A stretch of DNA of 64,000 nt from Cylindrodendrum hubeiense (taxonomy: Eukaryota; Ascomycota; Sordariomycetes; Hypocreales; Nectriaceae). Location of the stretch: assembly GCA_014621425.1 (NCBI GenBank), contig JAANBB010000202.1, forward strand, positions 1-64,000, written 5' to 3'. Positions 37,229 to 46,486 of this stretch are shown piece by piece. A model generated the notes under the pieces. It was not told where the DNA came from. It made no database searches and was given only the letters and a program-made list of their open reading frames with translations. A program made the translations under genes and the position numbers. Position 1 is the first letter of the stretch. Each line of letters opens with the position of its first letter.

Positions 37229-38623
37229 CTATTCTTCCCATACGAGGGGCTCCCAAAGCTCAATATCGTCAAGGCGAGCGAGAGCCGCTGCTTCGGTGTC
37301 GGGACCTTCGATAGTTGCTTTTCCTCCGAAGCATAGTCTAACGAATTCTTCGCATTTAAAGACGGTCCGAGTTGCCTTCATGTTGAAAGGTCCGTAGTGA
37401 GCTGACAAGTAATAATCCTCATCCCAGAAATCTACCATAAGATTCGTTCTCTCCAAGGTGCTGTCGTGATTTTTCGAGTTGGAGTTTCCACGCCGCTTTC
37501 TGTCACAAACCCTATCCCATTGAACTTTAAAAAACAGCCCAGAATACAATTGCTGCATAGTGAGAAATTGGACAGTGTCGTAAAGCTGTCCCATAGTGAC
37601 ACCAGGCGGTGATGATGAGTTTTCTTCCAGTCTAAGCGAATCGATACGATGTCTTTGTCTCGGCTGCTGAGGGTGATCGTCTACCCACGAAAGTCCGATA
37701 AATGGAGGAGGAGGCTGAGACACCAACATCCGCCTCCAGCTCGCGCCAGCCCGGGTAAAGCTCTTTTGGCGGCACGTTGGCTCAACGCCGAGAACGCTAC
37801 CGGTCGGTGCCTTCATCCTAACGAGGGCCTGTGGAGACCACGGCAGTTTCCAGAAGGACTCCGCTCGCCGGGCGGGAGGGCTCGACCCAAAAAATGTGTC
37901 ACCAAAAGCCTCAATGAGTAGGGGATTCATCTGGCGATCTTGGTCTGATGAGAAAGGCTGCTCAGGTTGGAAGAAAGAGGCCTTCTGAAGCAGTGGCGAT
38001 CTATTGATGGTCTCAAGCCAGAACTTGCAAACACGCGAAGCTGAAACCAGGCGAGTCTTGATATCGAGGTGAAATAGGACAATCTCAAGGAGTTCTGGGC
38101 TACAAACCACTGGTGTTGGTGGGGTTTGATCAGCCGATGGGATCAGATCGCGATGCTCCGAGGACTCTTTCGATGATAGGTGGCACTTTAGGGCGTCGCA
38201 TGTCTGGGCATGGTTCAGAGAGCGTGGGGGATAAGCAGATGGGATCAAAGTCTGTACGATCTTAGATACCATCTGTTTATTTTCGCCGAATACCACGACC
38301 GGGCCGTCTTCCACCGTAGCCCTCTCCTCGAGAATCAGAAAATCTCGGTACAGAAGGGGAAACACGCGAATGACCTGCGCCTCGCATTCGACCTCAGACT
38401 CCGAAGCGGTGGTTGTCTGCACACATTCAGGTGGCTCCTCCAAACAAAGAAGGCCCTGGAGCTGCTCTGGCGTCGAAATGGCACTCCCTTCTGCAGACAC
38501 GACTGGCACTATCTCCACTCCCCTGGGTGGATGGCCCGCCTCACTAAGCGAGTGCATTTTGGCAGGGAAGCCCCGCAAGTTGTGCGCCTTGAATTTGGCA
38601 TAGTCACTTTCGTTGTCATCCAT
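37229..38623 (-). CDS. F-box domain protein
   Basis: An intronless 464-residue frame. Residues ~170-220 form an F-box (SPELLEIVLFHLDIKTRLVSAS...VCKFWLETINRSPLLQKASFF), the motif that binds Skp1 in SCF ubiquitin ligases. The layout of a low-complexity N-terminus, central F-box and C-terminal region ending in IELWEPLVWEE is common in the expanded fungal F-box families. The last part has no recognised WD40 or LRR repeats, so its partner is unknown. The start at Met1 is taken as the longest; the next Met (residue 23) is possible. A role in targeted protein turnover is inferred from the F-box alone. Confidence 0.82.
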   Translation of the reverse strand: MDDNESDYAKFKAHNLRGFPAKMHSLSEAGHPPRGVEIVPVVSAEGSAISTPEQLQGLLCLEEPPECVQTTTASESEVECEAQVIRVFPLLYRDFLILEERATVEDGPVVVFGENKQMVSKIVQTLIPSAYPPRSLNHAQTCDALKCHLSSKESSEHRDLIPSADQTPPTPVVCSPELLEIVLFHLDIKTRLVSASRVCKFWLETINRSPLLQKASFFQPEQPFSSDQDRQMNPLLIEAFGDTFFGSSPPARRAESFWKLPWSPQALVRMKAPTGSVLGVEPTCRQKSFTRAGASWRRMLVSQPPPPFIGLSWVDDHPQQPRQRHRIDSLRLEENSSSPPGVTMGQLYDTVQFLTMQQLYSGLFFKVQWDRVCDRKRRGNSNSKNHDSTLERTNLMVDFWDEDYYLSAHYGPFNMKATRTVFKCEEFVRLCFGGKATIEGPDTEAAALARLDDIELWEPLVWEE

Positions 38624-41409
38624 TATAAAAGACTCGATAGACGCCGTTCGAATTCAAAAGGTTTCTTCTTTAGGGAGGACAAGTTTGATGCTTCTGTTGT
38701 GTCTGGCGAGGGATTGTTGTTGTTGTTGAGAGAGGTGAGTTGATGCTACCTGTTGGTGGTAGTAAGATGATTGCCTGATGATGCGAGGATGGTTGCCTGG
38801 TGCCTGTGTCGCAAAGATGTGGTTGGTCAGAGCAGACGAGCAACAGGAGCTCCGCTCGCCCAAACACAACGCCTCACCGCCGTGATCCATGTAACAAACA
38901 AGGCTTTTTAATCTCTCTGCGGTATGCGCGCATTGGCTTACCCCGTGCAGCTCGTGACAGCCTGGTTTTGTCAAGACGAGTGGAGCGGGGGTGCTGTGAT
39001 CTCGTTATGAATGGATAAAAGCTGTTAGGCAACGTCTGGATTACGTGTTGGCCGCTTCCAGGGTCGTAACACCCGGCAAGGGTCAGACGGGGATGGTGGC
39101 CCGACCGCGACGCCAAGGGAATGAGTGAGGGGGAAGGTGCATGCTGAATTTACAGGTGGCTTTGGGGTATTACTGAGATACACGCAGCGTCATCATTCTG
39201 CCCCCCTCATTCGCCTCTGTATCTTGGGCCCTGAATGCGAGTGCGTTGCAAGTATATATTGATTTATGAACTAGGTACCACAATGAAAAAAGCCAACTCT
39301 ACTAGCAGCCACGAGCCGCGGCTCATCCCTAGTCTTTACCACTGTGCCGTCATCGCCTATCCTTCTGTCGGCGGTGTTATCATCGGTTACTTCACAGGCG
39401 TCGAACTCCAGTGGCTTGGCTTTCCACGCTCATCCCAATATCTCGATCGCCCAACCACCGCCGGCAAAGATAAAGACGAGGAATCTTTGAGAGGAGAAGA
39501 CAGACTCGCCCTCCGCCTGCTGCAGCTCGGTGCGTGTTGGTGACCCAGTTGCGGATTTGAGTTGCAGCATAGAGCCTTGGACTACCCCTACGGCTACCAT
39601 TATCCGCCCGACTTGCACACCGGCTACCCTTCTCAACCTTGATCATCCTCAGGATCCTCAATTGGCGATGGAGACCCTTCGATTCTGCTCAACACCATTG
39701 CAATGAATTAATATATGTGGCTGCTGGAGTATAATGCAGCTGAAAAGCCGTGAGACTGGTCTTGATTGGCGGTTTGTGGAACGATGATGGAAGAGCGGTG
39801 TGCGGTGCTGCGGGACTTTGGGGCAACGGAGTGGGACAACGTGAAGAAATTCTCTGATATCTCTCAGTCATTCGAAGAGGGTGTAGCTGAAGGGAGGAAG
39901 TACGAAGTGTTATTGAACAAGATGGAGGATGTGAAATATCTCGACATGTGGTTGATGAGTCTGTGACGAGACTAATATTCCGTTGAGTATTATCAACAAA
40001 CTCAGGGGCCTTCATCTTAACGCGACCCAATTTCTTCCATGTCTCTCTAACCTTGTCCTTTTTCTCAATGGTAATGGCCGATTCATGTTCGCTTTGGGTC
40101 TGAGCGCGGGTTGCAAAGCCAGCCACGTAGGACAGCCCATCTTAAGACGGCCCATTCAATTCAACGTCGAGATTTCACAGCCTCGTCTAAAGATGATATC
40201 TGCTGGCATCATGGTTGATGTATTGATATTAACGCCCATCTGAGGTTTCACTGCTTCCCGTTGAATTTGCTTAATCTTCTTTCTCCCTCCTGGCAGAAAG
40301 CAGATCCCCCATTCGGTGCTCGTAAACGTCGTCAAGGCTATACCTTGTCAGCATCATCCTGAATTAATAAGAGATTTGAGCAGAAATGCCTTTCGGATAA
40401 TGGCGGAAATAGTTAGTTAGAAGTTGTCTTTCGAGAGTATCGAACAGCACGATCATGGAACATGATAATAAGGGGGGGGGAAACTATGGTTAGGAATCCG
40501 CATTCGGGAGGGTTCTTATCAACCCAGTCCTAAAACTAACAGGAGCCGCTAGCTTCATAACAAGGGGGGGAAATAACTTTGGGTGACTGATTGCTACTGA
40601 AGACTTGGAAGTATTTGCAGGTCCCTTTTGCATTAGAGCTAGGATGTATCCTGGGTGGGGTGCAATTCAGAGCTGATGCTCCCGCTGCTTTGGTACTGGA
40701 CGATTGCGTTTTGAGATATTGCACCCTTGAACTCAAGTAATTATGTCTGTAGGCTGTTTGTGAGAGGATCATGTTACTAATAATACAATCATACGCGCCT
40801 CTCGTGGCTGAAGACGATCCAAGAACCCTTGACGACGAGACCATATTTTTAGATGCCCCGGATCATTGAGCGGAGCCTGGGGAGTAAAGCGGAGACGATA
40901 GGGAGTAGGTTACACATACCGCCGCTTACTCAGCGGATACATCTTTTATTTCCGGCCGCTGTGTGCATAATTTATTGCTTGGCGTAGACGCGCTGAGGTG
41001 TCTGCTTAGGCGCAATCAGTGGGAAACAGTCCCAGACAGTCTGCATAGGTCCATTCTTGGTACAGGATATTCTGGATCTTCACTTTGTTAAGCTGAGCCA
41101 CTTGGTTTCACACCCTTGCCAGCAAGAAAGAACTGGTATTGCAGCTCGGCGTTGTGTCGTCTATTGCTGGCCTCGCGGCTCATGCGAGGTTCAGGGTTCA
41201 GGAATGCCTTGCTGCGACCACCAGCGATCAATACGAGCCTCACCATAAGGAATACGACTCAAATTATGACCCTGCATGACCATGCGACCGCAGTTAATAC
41301 AAGTAATTGCTTGTTTCTCCTGTGTTCGTTATCAAACAGGGCCGAGGGTCATTGTCCCTAGCCAGCCATTGATCTGTTCCATCTCTCAGACTAGATCGGA
41401 ACCGTCGTC
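38624..41409. other. Long intergenic region without a supported gene
   Basis: Several short overlapping frames on both strands (for example 39,235-39,543 plus and 39,689-40,126 minus) show no family motif, no splice-joined extension and no consistent coding pattern. Polyguanine runs of about eight to ten Gs occur near 40,471 and 40,563. The F-box gene promoter lies at the left end. Confidence 0.5.
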
Positions 41410-41982
41410 ATGAATCCTCACCATCCTATTTACAACTGTGGCTATCCTTTACAGCTCGTTTGCAACGCTGCATACCCAGACTCACCTTACCGCCCCACCG
41501 AAAGCAGCACTAGAGGGATTGAGGGTGTGGAATTGTCCTTGGATACGACATCGTCCGTGCTGTCATATCAACGTCAACATCAACAACAATACCCCTCGGG
41601 CTCTCTATCATCACGTCATTTCGACACAGTGCCGGAATTGCCCGCTCTCTCTTACATTCCTGACAAAAACCTTGTCGAACCTCCACTCTGGCGCAGTCAG
41701 CACCTTCAATCCGATGGCGTCCCATCTAATCCACCTCCGTACTCGCCGTTCGACCATTTTTTGGCATTAGACTATCGGCCTACCACCAATTCTGGTATAC
41801 CGAACCCAAACAGTTGTGCGGCATTGTTGAGCTGGGGAGACGCATCGCATAATTTGGATCCGATAGCTGAGTCGCGACGGCAGAAGAAGCGCAAACTGAT
41901 AATCATTGTTGCATTTTGCCTCTTCTTCCTCTTCGTGGTCGCAGTCATCATTGGAATTACTGTAGGAGTGTTGAATCTCTAG
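41410..41982 (+). CDS. Small tail-anchored protein with a PPPY motif
   Basis: A single-exon 190-residue protein with no N-terminal signal peptide. The N-terminal ~155 residues are Pro/Ser/Tyr-rich and probably disordered. A basic stretch (RRQKKRK, ~156-162) is followed by a C-terminal hydrophobic helix (~163-187) ending only a few residues later, as in tail-anchored membrane proteins. The PPPY motif at 108-111 is the classic ligand for WW domains such as those of Nedd4/Rsp5 ubiquitin ligases, so it could be an adaptor or substrate of such a ligase; that role is inference. It might also be a single-span type II protein. No named family was recognised. Confidence 0.65.
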   Translation: MNPHHPIYNCGYPLQLVCNAAYPDSPYRPTESSTRGIEGVELSLDTTSSVLSYQRQHQQQYPSGSLSSRHFDTVPELPALSYIPDKNLVEPPLWRSQHLQSDGVPSNPPPYSPFDHFLALDYRPTTNSGIPNPNSCAALLSWGDASHNLDPIAESRRQKKRKLIIIVAFCLFFLFVVAVIIGITVGVLNL

Positions 41983-42766
41983 TTCAAAAGTCAGCATCAT
42001 CGTCACCCCAATCTTCCGCGCTAGCGGAGCAACTTTGAATGAAATTTAGACCCAAGCTCTCTATCGCTTCGTCATATTCAAGTTCTTTCGCAAAAATGGA
42101 AATGGAGCACCGGTGAAGCTGAATGCTGTAAAGAATCCGAATTGTCCTGTCTTTCCTCGCTAACATGTGTAGTACAGTAGGAACCAAAGCTCCTTCAGCG
42201 ATTCTCTATAACACTCCGTTATTAAAAATCTCACCACGGCTCAACATGGTATCTTAGCGCAAGACTTGTTCCGGTGGCGTACAGCAGCCATAATTTGATG
42301 CCAGATGTATTGCTTGGCACTTAGAAACTATGATTACCATCAGTGGCGTATATCTCCAGTCACCAAATGTACGATGAAACCGTGGGATGCTCAGTTTTTT
42401 AAGAATCTGTTTCACTCAAGTCTTCGATCAAAGGGTCTTCCGTTCTCAGTCAGTATCAGTATATTGCCTTCCTTGGGCCACCTAAGGAGGCGGGTGTCAC
42501 ATCTGTTTACATCGACTTTCCATCAATATACACTCGGCCCATTCTACGTAAATCTGGTGCCACACTGAAATTAAATAACATGGACCGCCTGGTCTATTTC
42601 AACAGCAGGACGCAGCCTCTTCGTACGACTAGGCCTCCCTACTCTTCTCTCCTCTTCTCTTGACCCATTCACCATCCCCAACATCTTGTTCCTTGCGTTC
42701 TTGTCCTGGATTGCCAAGCATTGCCCCAACCAACACGGCATAAAGAACGCAGAGTCTGCCAAGCGC
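41983..42766. other. Intergenic region between convergent genes
   Basis: Short frames at 42,305-42,568 and 42,571-42,762 show no recognisable features. The region probably contains the 3' ends of the two flanking transcripts. Confidence 0.5.
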
Positions 42767-43276
42767 TTATATCAGGAAAGCTCCAAAAGTGCTTGCAGAG
42801 AACAGCAATGCCCCAAATGCAACGCCTAACACTGTGACACCCGAGTGTCGCTTAACACCTGGCGCGGCGCCCTCTGAAGAAGTGGCACTCGATTTGGACC
42901 CAGTCCTGCTTCCTTCAGTATTGGTCGCGACGCCACTCGAAATAACACTGGCTGAGGCGCTCGCAGGAAGTTTACCACCCCCGGTCTCTGTGGCAGTAGC
43001 CGATGCATTGCCCTGGCAAAATACATCTCCCCAATCTGCGCCATCTTTGTATAGGCACTTGATAAGTTCGTTGACGGTTTGGCCTACGGCAAGGCAATAG
43101 AGGCCGCAGCCGTCATAATAGCTAACCACATCGGCGTCTTTGCAGCATTTTAACATGAATTCCGCCTGTTTTGTACCGTACGGCATAGCGCAGGCGGCAT
43201 CGTTAATTGGCGGGTCATAGAGGTTGCTGCACGCTGGAGAAAAGGAGGTTGAAGTGGCAGTTGAGGATGAGGTCAT
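42767..43276 (-). CDS. Eight-cysteine putative GPI-anchored surface protein
   Basis: A 169-residue frame. Cysteines at 16, 29, 44, 45, 57, 61, 74 and 87 form a compact Cys-rich domain (DAACAMPYG, KCCKDADVV, DGCGLYCLAVGQTV, VFCQGN), which from memory resembles small hypothetical surface proteins of Aspergillus-type fungi. A Ser/Thr/Ala-rich linker (~90-145) suited to O-glycosylation and a C-terminal hydrophobic segment (~148-169) suggest a GPI signal or transmembrane tail. A classical N-terminal signal peptide is missing from this start (MTSSSTATSTSF); an upstream exon could supply one but no clear one was found. Function is unknown, probably at the cell surface. Confidence 0.7.
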   Translation of the reverse strand: MTSSSTATSTSFSPACSNLYDPPINDAACAMPYGTKQAEFMLKCCKDADVVSYYDGCGLYCLAVGQTVNELIKCLYKDGADWGDVFCQGNASATATETGGGKLPASASASVISSGVATNTEGSRTGSKSSATSSEGAAPGVKRHSGVTVLGVAFGALLFSASTFGAFLI

Positions 43277-45712
43277 GATGAATACGGGTTCCGTTGTCAG
43301 AATTGAGTGACGTTATTAATAGATGAATGTAGTATGAATGTTGTAGGCTTGAAGATAAGGCAATACCGGAGGAAGCTTGGGGCGAAGATGTATACTTGTA
43401 CTTCACATCTTCTGAGTTCCGCTTGCATGAAACCCACCATCTTGGATGACACCACCTGATGCTAATTAAAGCACACCACTACGACGCAGAATGTATGTCA
43501 TGAGTTAGGTGCATCTTGCTTAATATTTACTAAAACAAACGCAGTCCATGCAGCAGCGCCACTCGCCGAATGAGATTCTTGTGCGACGGCCCACTATCTT
43601 CCCTGCTTGTCTCGTTCAGCTTGCGTCATCCCAGCTAGCAGCAATACGAACTAACAATTTTCTCATGGGTCTGGCTTCCTGTTTCTCAGCCCCTAACTCC
43701 TCTTCGGTGTTGCAAATCACTCTCGTATTTCTGGTCGGTCTTTATTAGCTCACACCCTTGTTTGATGCAATGCTAAGGGGTCGGGGCCAAGCTGGTTTCA
43801 ACTTATATTCAACGTCCAGAAGGTTGATCGAAAATCGACTAGTAGATGACGGCTGTAAAGATTGATATGTAGGGACTACGAGAAGTCGCTACTACTCTAG
43901 GTTAATAGACTATATGTTTAATAATAGATTTGAATTTGTTATGATCCCTGACAAGGCGTGATCCCTGAATAGAGAAAGCAGCTTGCACAAGTGTTCTCAC
44001 AGCGAGAATAGGATGCTATCTACAGAGTATCGAGGTAAGCGATCTTCGTTTAGGACTTAAAATAAGGAACATTTTCTAGGAACAGGGTTCTCTAGGGTCT
44101 GTAATGATGGAAGTGGGCTCTTCTTAGAGGGCCCACCTTAGCTCAAGCTGTAATATTGATGCAAGCTCCGCTGATGTAAGGATATACCTGCCAACGTGCC
44201 CGCCCCCTGGCTAAATTAGGGCTTGCAGCGTTGAGCATTACACCATCTTGATCGGAGCAAGAGCTTTAATTGCAGCAAACCTCAAACTCAGCGACAGCCC
44301 GGTTTGCAAATCAGACGAGCCCGATAAGCGGCAATCATAGAGGAGAAATGATGAGCTAGCCGGCAGAATAACAGCGCTAGTACTCTCTTGATTTGCCCTA
44401 CCGGTTGATGTTCTGAATACCGCCAGGAACATTGCTATTGACCCCCAGAGCCGTTCGTAGTAAAGGATTGACACTAACAGCCAGCCTTCCTCGATCTTCC
44501 CTGCTCAAATGCAATATTCGGTTATTGCTGGGAATTATCTTTTGAAATAGCTGTATACGAATATGTGCGAATAGCAAAATCAAAGTGTACGAATAGTAAT
44601 ACTCATTACTCATTCACTATTCATTAATGAGGTCCTACATAACTTGTATAAAAGCCTCTAATAAACTGGCTTGTGCGGTACGCGGTATAGGGTATGTGAG
44701 AGGCGTGAGATCGTAGATTAGGACGTCAAGGTGAACAATGTAGGTCATGGTCTGGCAATGCGCAAAACGTAACTTTAACAACGCTCTTATGTAATCGCAC
44801 AGATTCATATATATGTGTTTATATTCACCATATTCATTTGATACTCTGTTAAGGGAGTATTTTTTGACACGCAAGATAGCTGCCATAGCAAACGGGGATA
44901 GCATGACATTGTTTTCCAGAGGCTCAAGCTCCCAGAAACAGCAGAACCACCAGCACGTTATTAATTGAACTCATTAGCTCCACATGTGCGATACACGATC
45001 TCGTATGTGTAATTGTATCGTAAATTACATCGCAGGTCCCTATCTTCTGGAATTTCTCGAGGCCGCTCATACCGTGGCTGACATGACGCTGGGCTCGTAT
45101 CGGAGGATGGCTTTTATTTTGCGGAGAGGGATTTAAGGATTCAATTTCTTGACATTTGCATGAGAATAACGGAGTGATCGAAGCTCGCAAATCTGAGCCC
45201 TTGTCTGAATGGACAATTTGTAGCCGCGCGGCATTATTGCACGACAAGGAATGGAAAGCAAAGGGGCGGCATCATAATGCTGGCCCCATTGAGTCCAGCC
45301 GGCACAACCGATACGCTGATGTGACGCGTAACCCTGGCAAAATATTAAATCGTGCGGAGCTGACAGTCAGCTACAGGCACCGCCACCGAGCGGGAACCGC
45401 CTCCAAATGGAAGTGTCCGTGTCGACAGGCCCAGTTATCCAGCCGCAACAATCTAGTGAAATCAATGAGCCAATTGAAGCTATGAAACCGAGTGCGGACC
45501 CATCAGGTTAGTCCAAAACCCAGCTCAGAAACAGAACTATTGAATCTTTGGCGTTAGTCTGGCCACGCACGCTGGGTATCGTCTGTTTTTTTTAATAACC
45601 ATAATATGAGTAACTACCACTAATAGGTATAAATATGTTCTGAATCTGTCGATTGTGTGTTGCTCACTTTCATCACTCTGTCATTTGGGTATTTTTCGAG
45701 ATTATAATTACA
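43277..45712. other. Gene-poor intergenic region with a MITE fragment
   Basis: No gene is supported. Frames such as 44,238-44,474, 44,635-44,904, 44,924-45,247 and 45,156-45,485 are short, overlap each other on both strands and lack motifs. The region holds the partial MITE copy at 44,483-44,604. A T-run followed by a TATAAATA-like sequence at about 45,580-45,640 is the likely promoter of the next gene. Confidence 0.5.
44483..44604 (-). mobile_element. Partial copy of the MITE-like element (left half)
   Basis: On the minus strand it reads GAGTATTACTATTCG then tracks the full element through TACAGCTATTTCAAAAGATA, ACCGAATAT and GAGCAGGGAAGAT-like blocks. The homology stops near 44,483, with no right end present. 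Confidence 0.6.
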
Positions 45713-46486
45713 ATGAAGGTCTGTGGTATCTTGACCACAGCGATTTGCTTCGGCTCCACGGGTGCGCTTGCCGCCGCCTGCAGGCCCAATGTCTCGTCTT
45801 CGGCATCGATGATCGTGCAGTCGGCATCATCGACTCCATCATCGATCTCATCATCGCCAGCAGCTTCTTCTACTCTGACCACCGAGTCAACATCTCTGAC
45901 CACCGAGTCAACATCTTTGACCACCGAGTCAACATCTCTGACCACCGAGTCAACATCTCTGACCATCGAATCAACAACTTCCACGACAACCACCTCAGGT
46001 CCGAAGGCACTGCTAACCAACGCCGACTTCGACGACTACACCGACAGCTATTCCCCATGGACCGCAGACGTTGACGGCGTTAGTCTCTCCAGTGTTGCCC
46101 ACTCCTCGCCCAATGGGCTACTCGTGTCCCTCCCAGCTGGGTCAAATGCAGTCTACTTTGTCGTCTCCCAGCCACTCACCGCCTCCGATCTGGTCGTTGG
46201 AACCCCCTATACCGTGTCTGCTTGGGTGCGCACCAGCCAAGTCTATTCATCTGGCGCCTCTACTGGTTGTGCCAGCTTCAGTATTTTTTGCATTGGTGGC
46301 AGCTACACTTTCCTCACTACCTACACCTATGCAGCTACGCCTGTCGACACATGGGTCCAGGTCATCACGACTTGCACCTTCAGTGCAGCGCAGATTGCCG
46401 CTAATTCCTTGACCGTCTCCTTCAGGGGCGCCTACTGCGGCTCCGGCGACTACTACTGGGACGACGTTGCCATCTCAAAGTCTTAG
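45713..46486 (+). CDS. Secreted protein with Ser/Thr repeats and a carbohydrate-binding-like domain
   Basis: Translation from the ATG at 45,713 gives 257 residues with a signal peptide (MKVCGILTTAICFGSTGALA). An upstream in-frame ATG at 45,653 would bury that signal and is less likely. A Ser/Thr-rich linker follows, including five tandem LTTESTS heptads (~55-89) encoded by 21-bp repeats, a typical O-glycosylated spacer. Residues ~98-257 resemble a CBM4/9-type beta-sandwich: a LLTNADFDD opening, YTVSAWVRTS in the middle and a YYWDDVAIS end. These features are shared by fungal cell-wall and lectin-like secreted proteins. No catalytic domain is present. Glycan binding is inferred. Confidence 0.8.
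   Translation: MKVCGILTTAICFGSTGALAAACRPNVSSSASMIVQSASSTPSSISSSPAASSTLTTESTSLTTESTSLTTESTSLTTESTSLTIESTTSTTTTSGPKALLTNADFDDYTDSYSPWTADVDGVSLSSVAHSSPNGLLVSLPAGSNAVYFVVSQPLTASDLVVGTPYTVSAWVRTSQVYSSGASTGCASFSIFCIGGSYTFLTTYTYAATPVDTWVQVITTCTFSAAQIAANSLTVSFRGAYCGSGDYYWDDVAISKS
45875..45979 (+). repeat. Five 21-bp tandem repeats in a coding region
   Basis: Unit CTGACCACCGAGTCAACATCT, encoding LTTESTS. The first four copies are nearly identical and the fifth has diverged (CTGACCATCGAATCAACAACT). In-frame repeats of this kind change copy number readily in fungal surface genes. Confidence 0.9.

Noticed and set aside
38654..39116. Short frames upstream of the F-box gene
   Set aside because: Overlap each other on both strands; Gln/Ser-rich translation comes from a TTG repeat around 38,717.
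39235..39543. 102-residue frame containing SVGGVIIGYF
   Set aside because: One hydrophobic stretch only, no family match, and an equally long antisense frame exists.
39689..40126. 145-residue minus-strand frame
   Set aside because: Low-complexity Ser/Pro-rich product with no motif and no signal of splicing.
44238..45485. Cluster of short frames (78-109 residues)
   Set aside because: They overlap on both strands, partly coincide with a MITE fragment and show no conserved feature.
45653..45712. Upstream start codon for the CBM-like protein
   Set aside because: It would place 20 residues before the signal peptide; the ATG at 45,713 gives a standard secretory leader.
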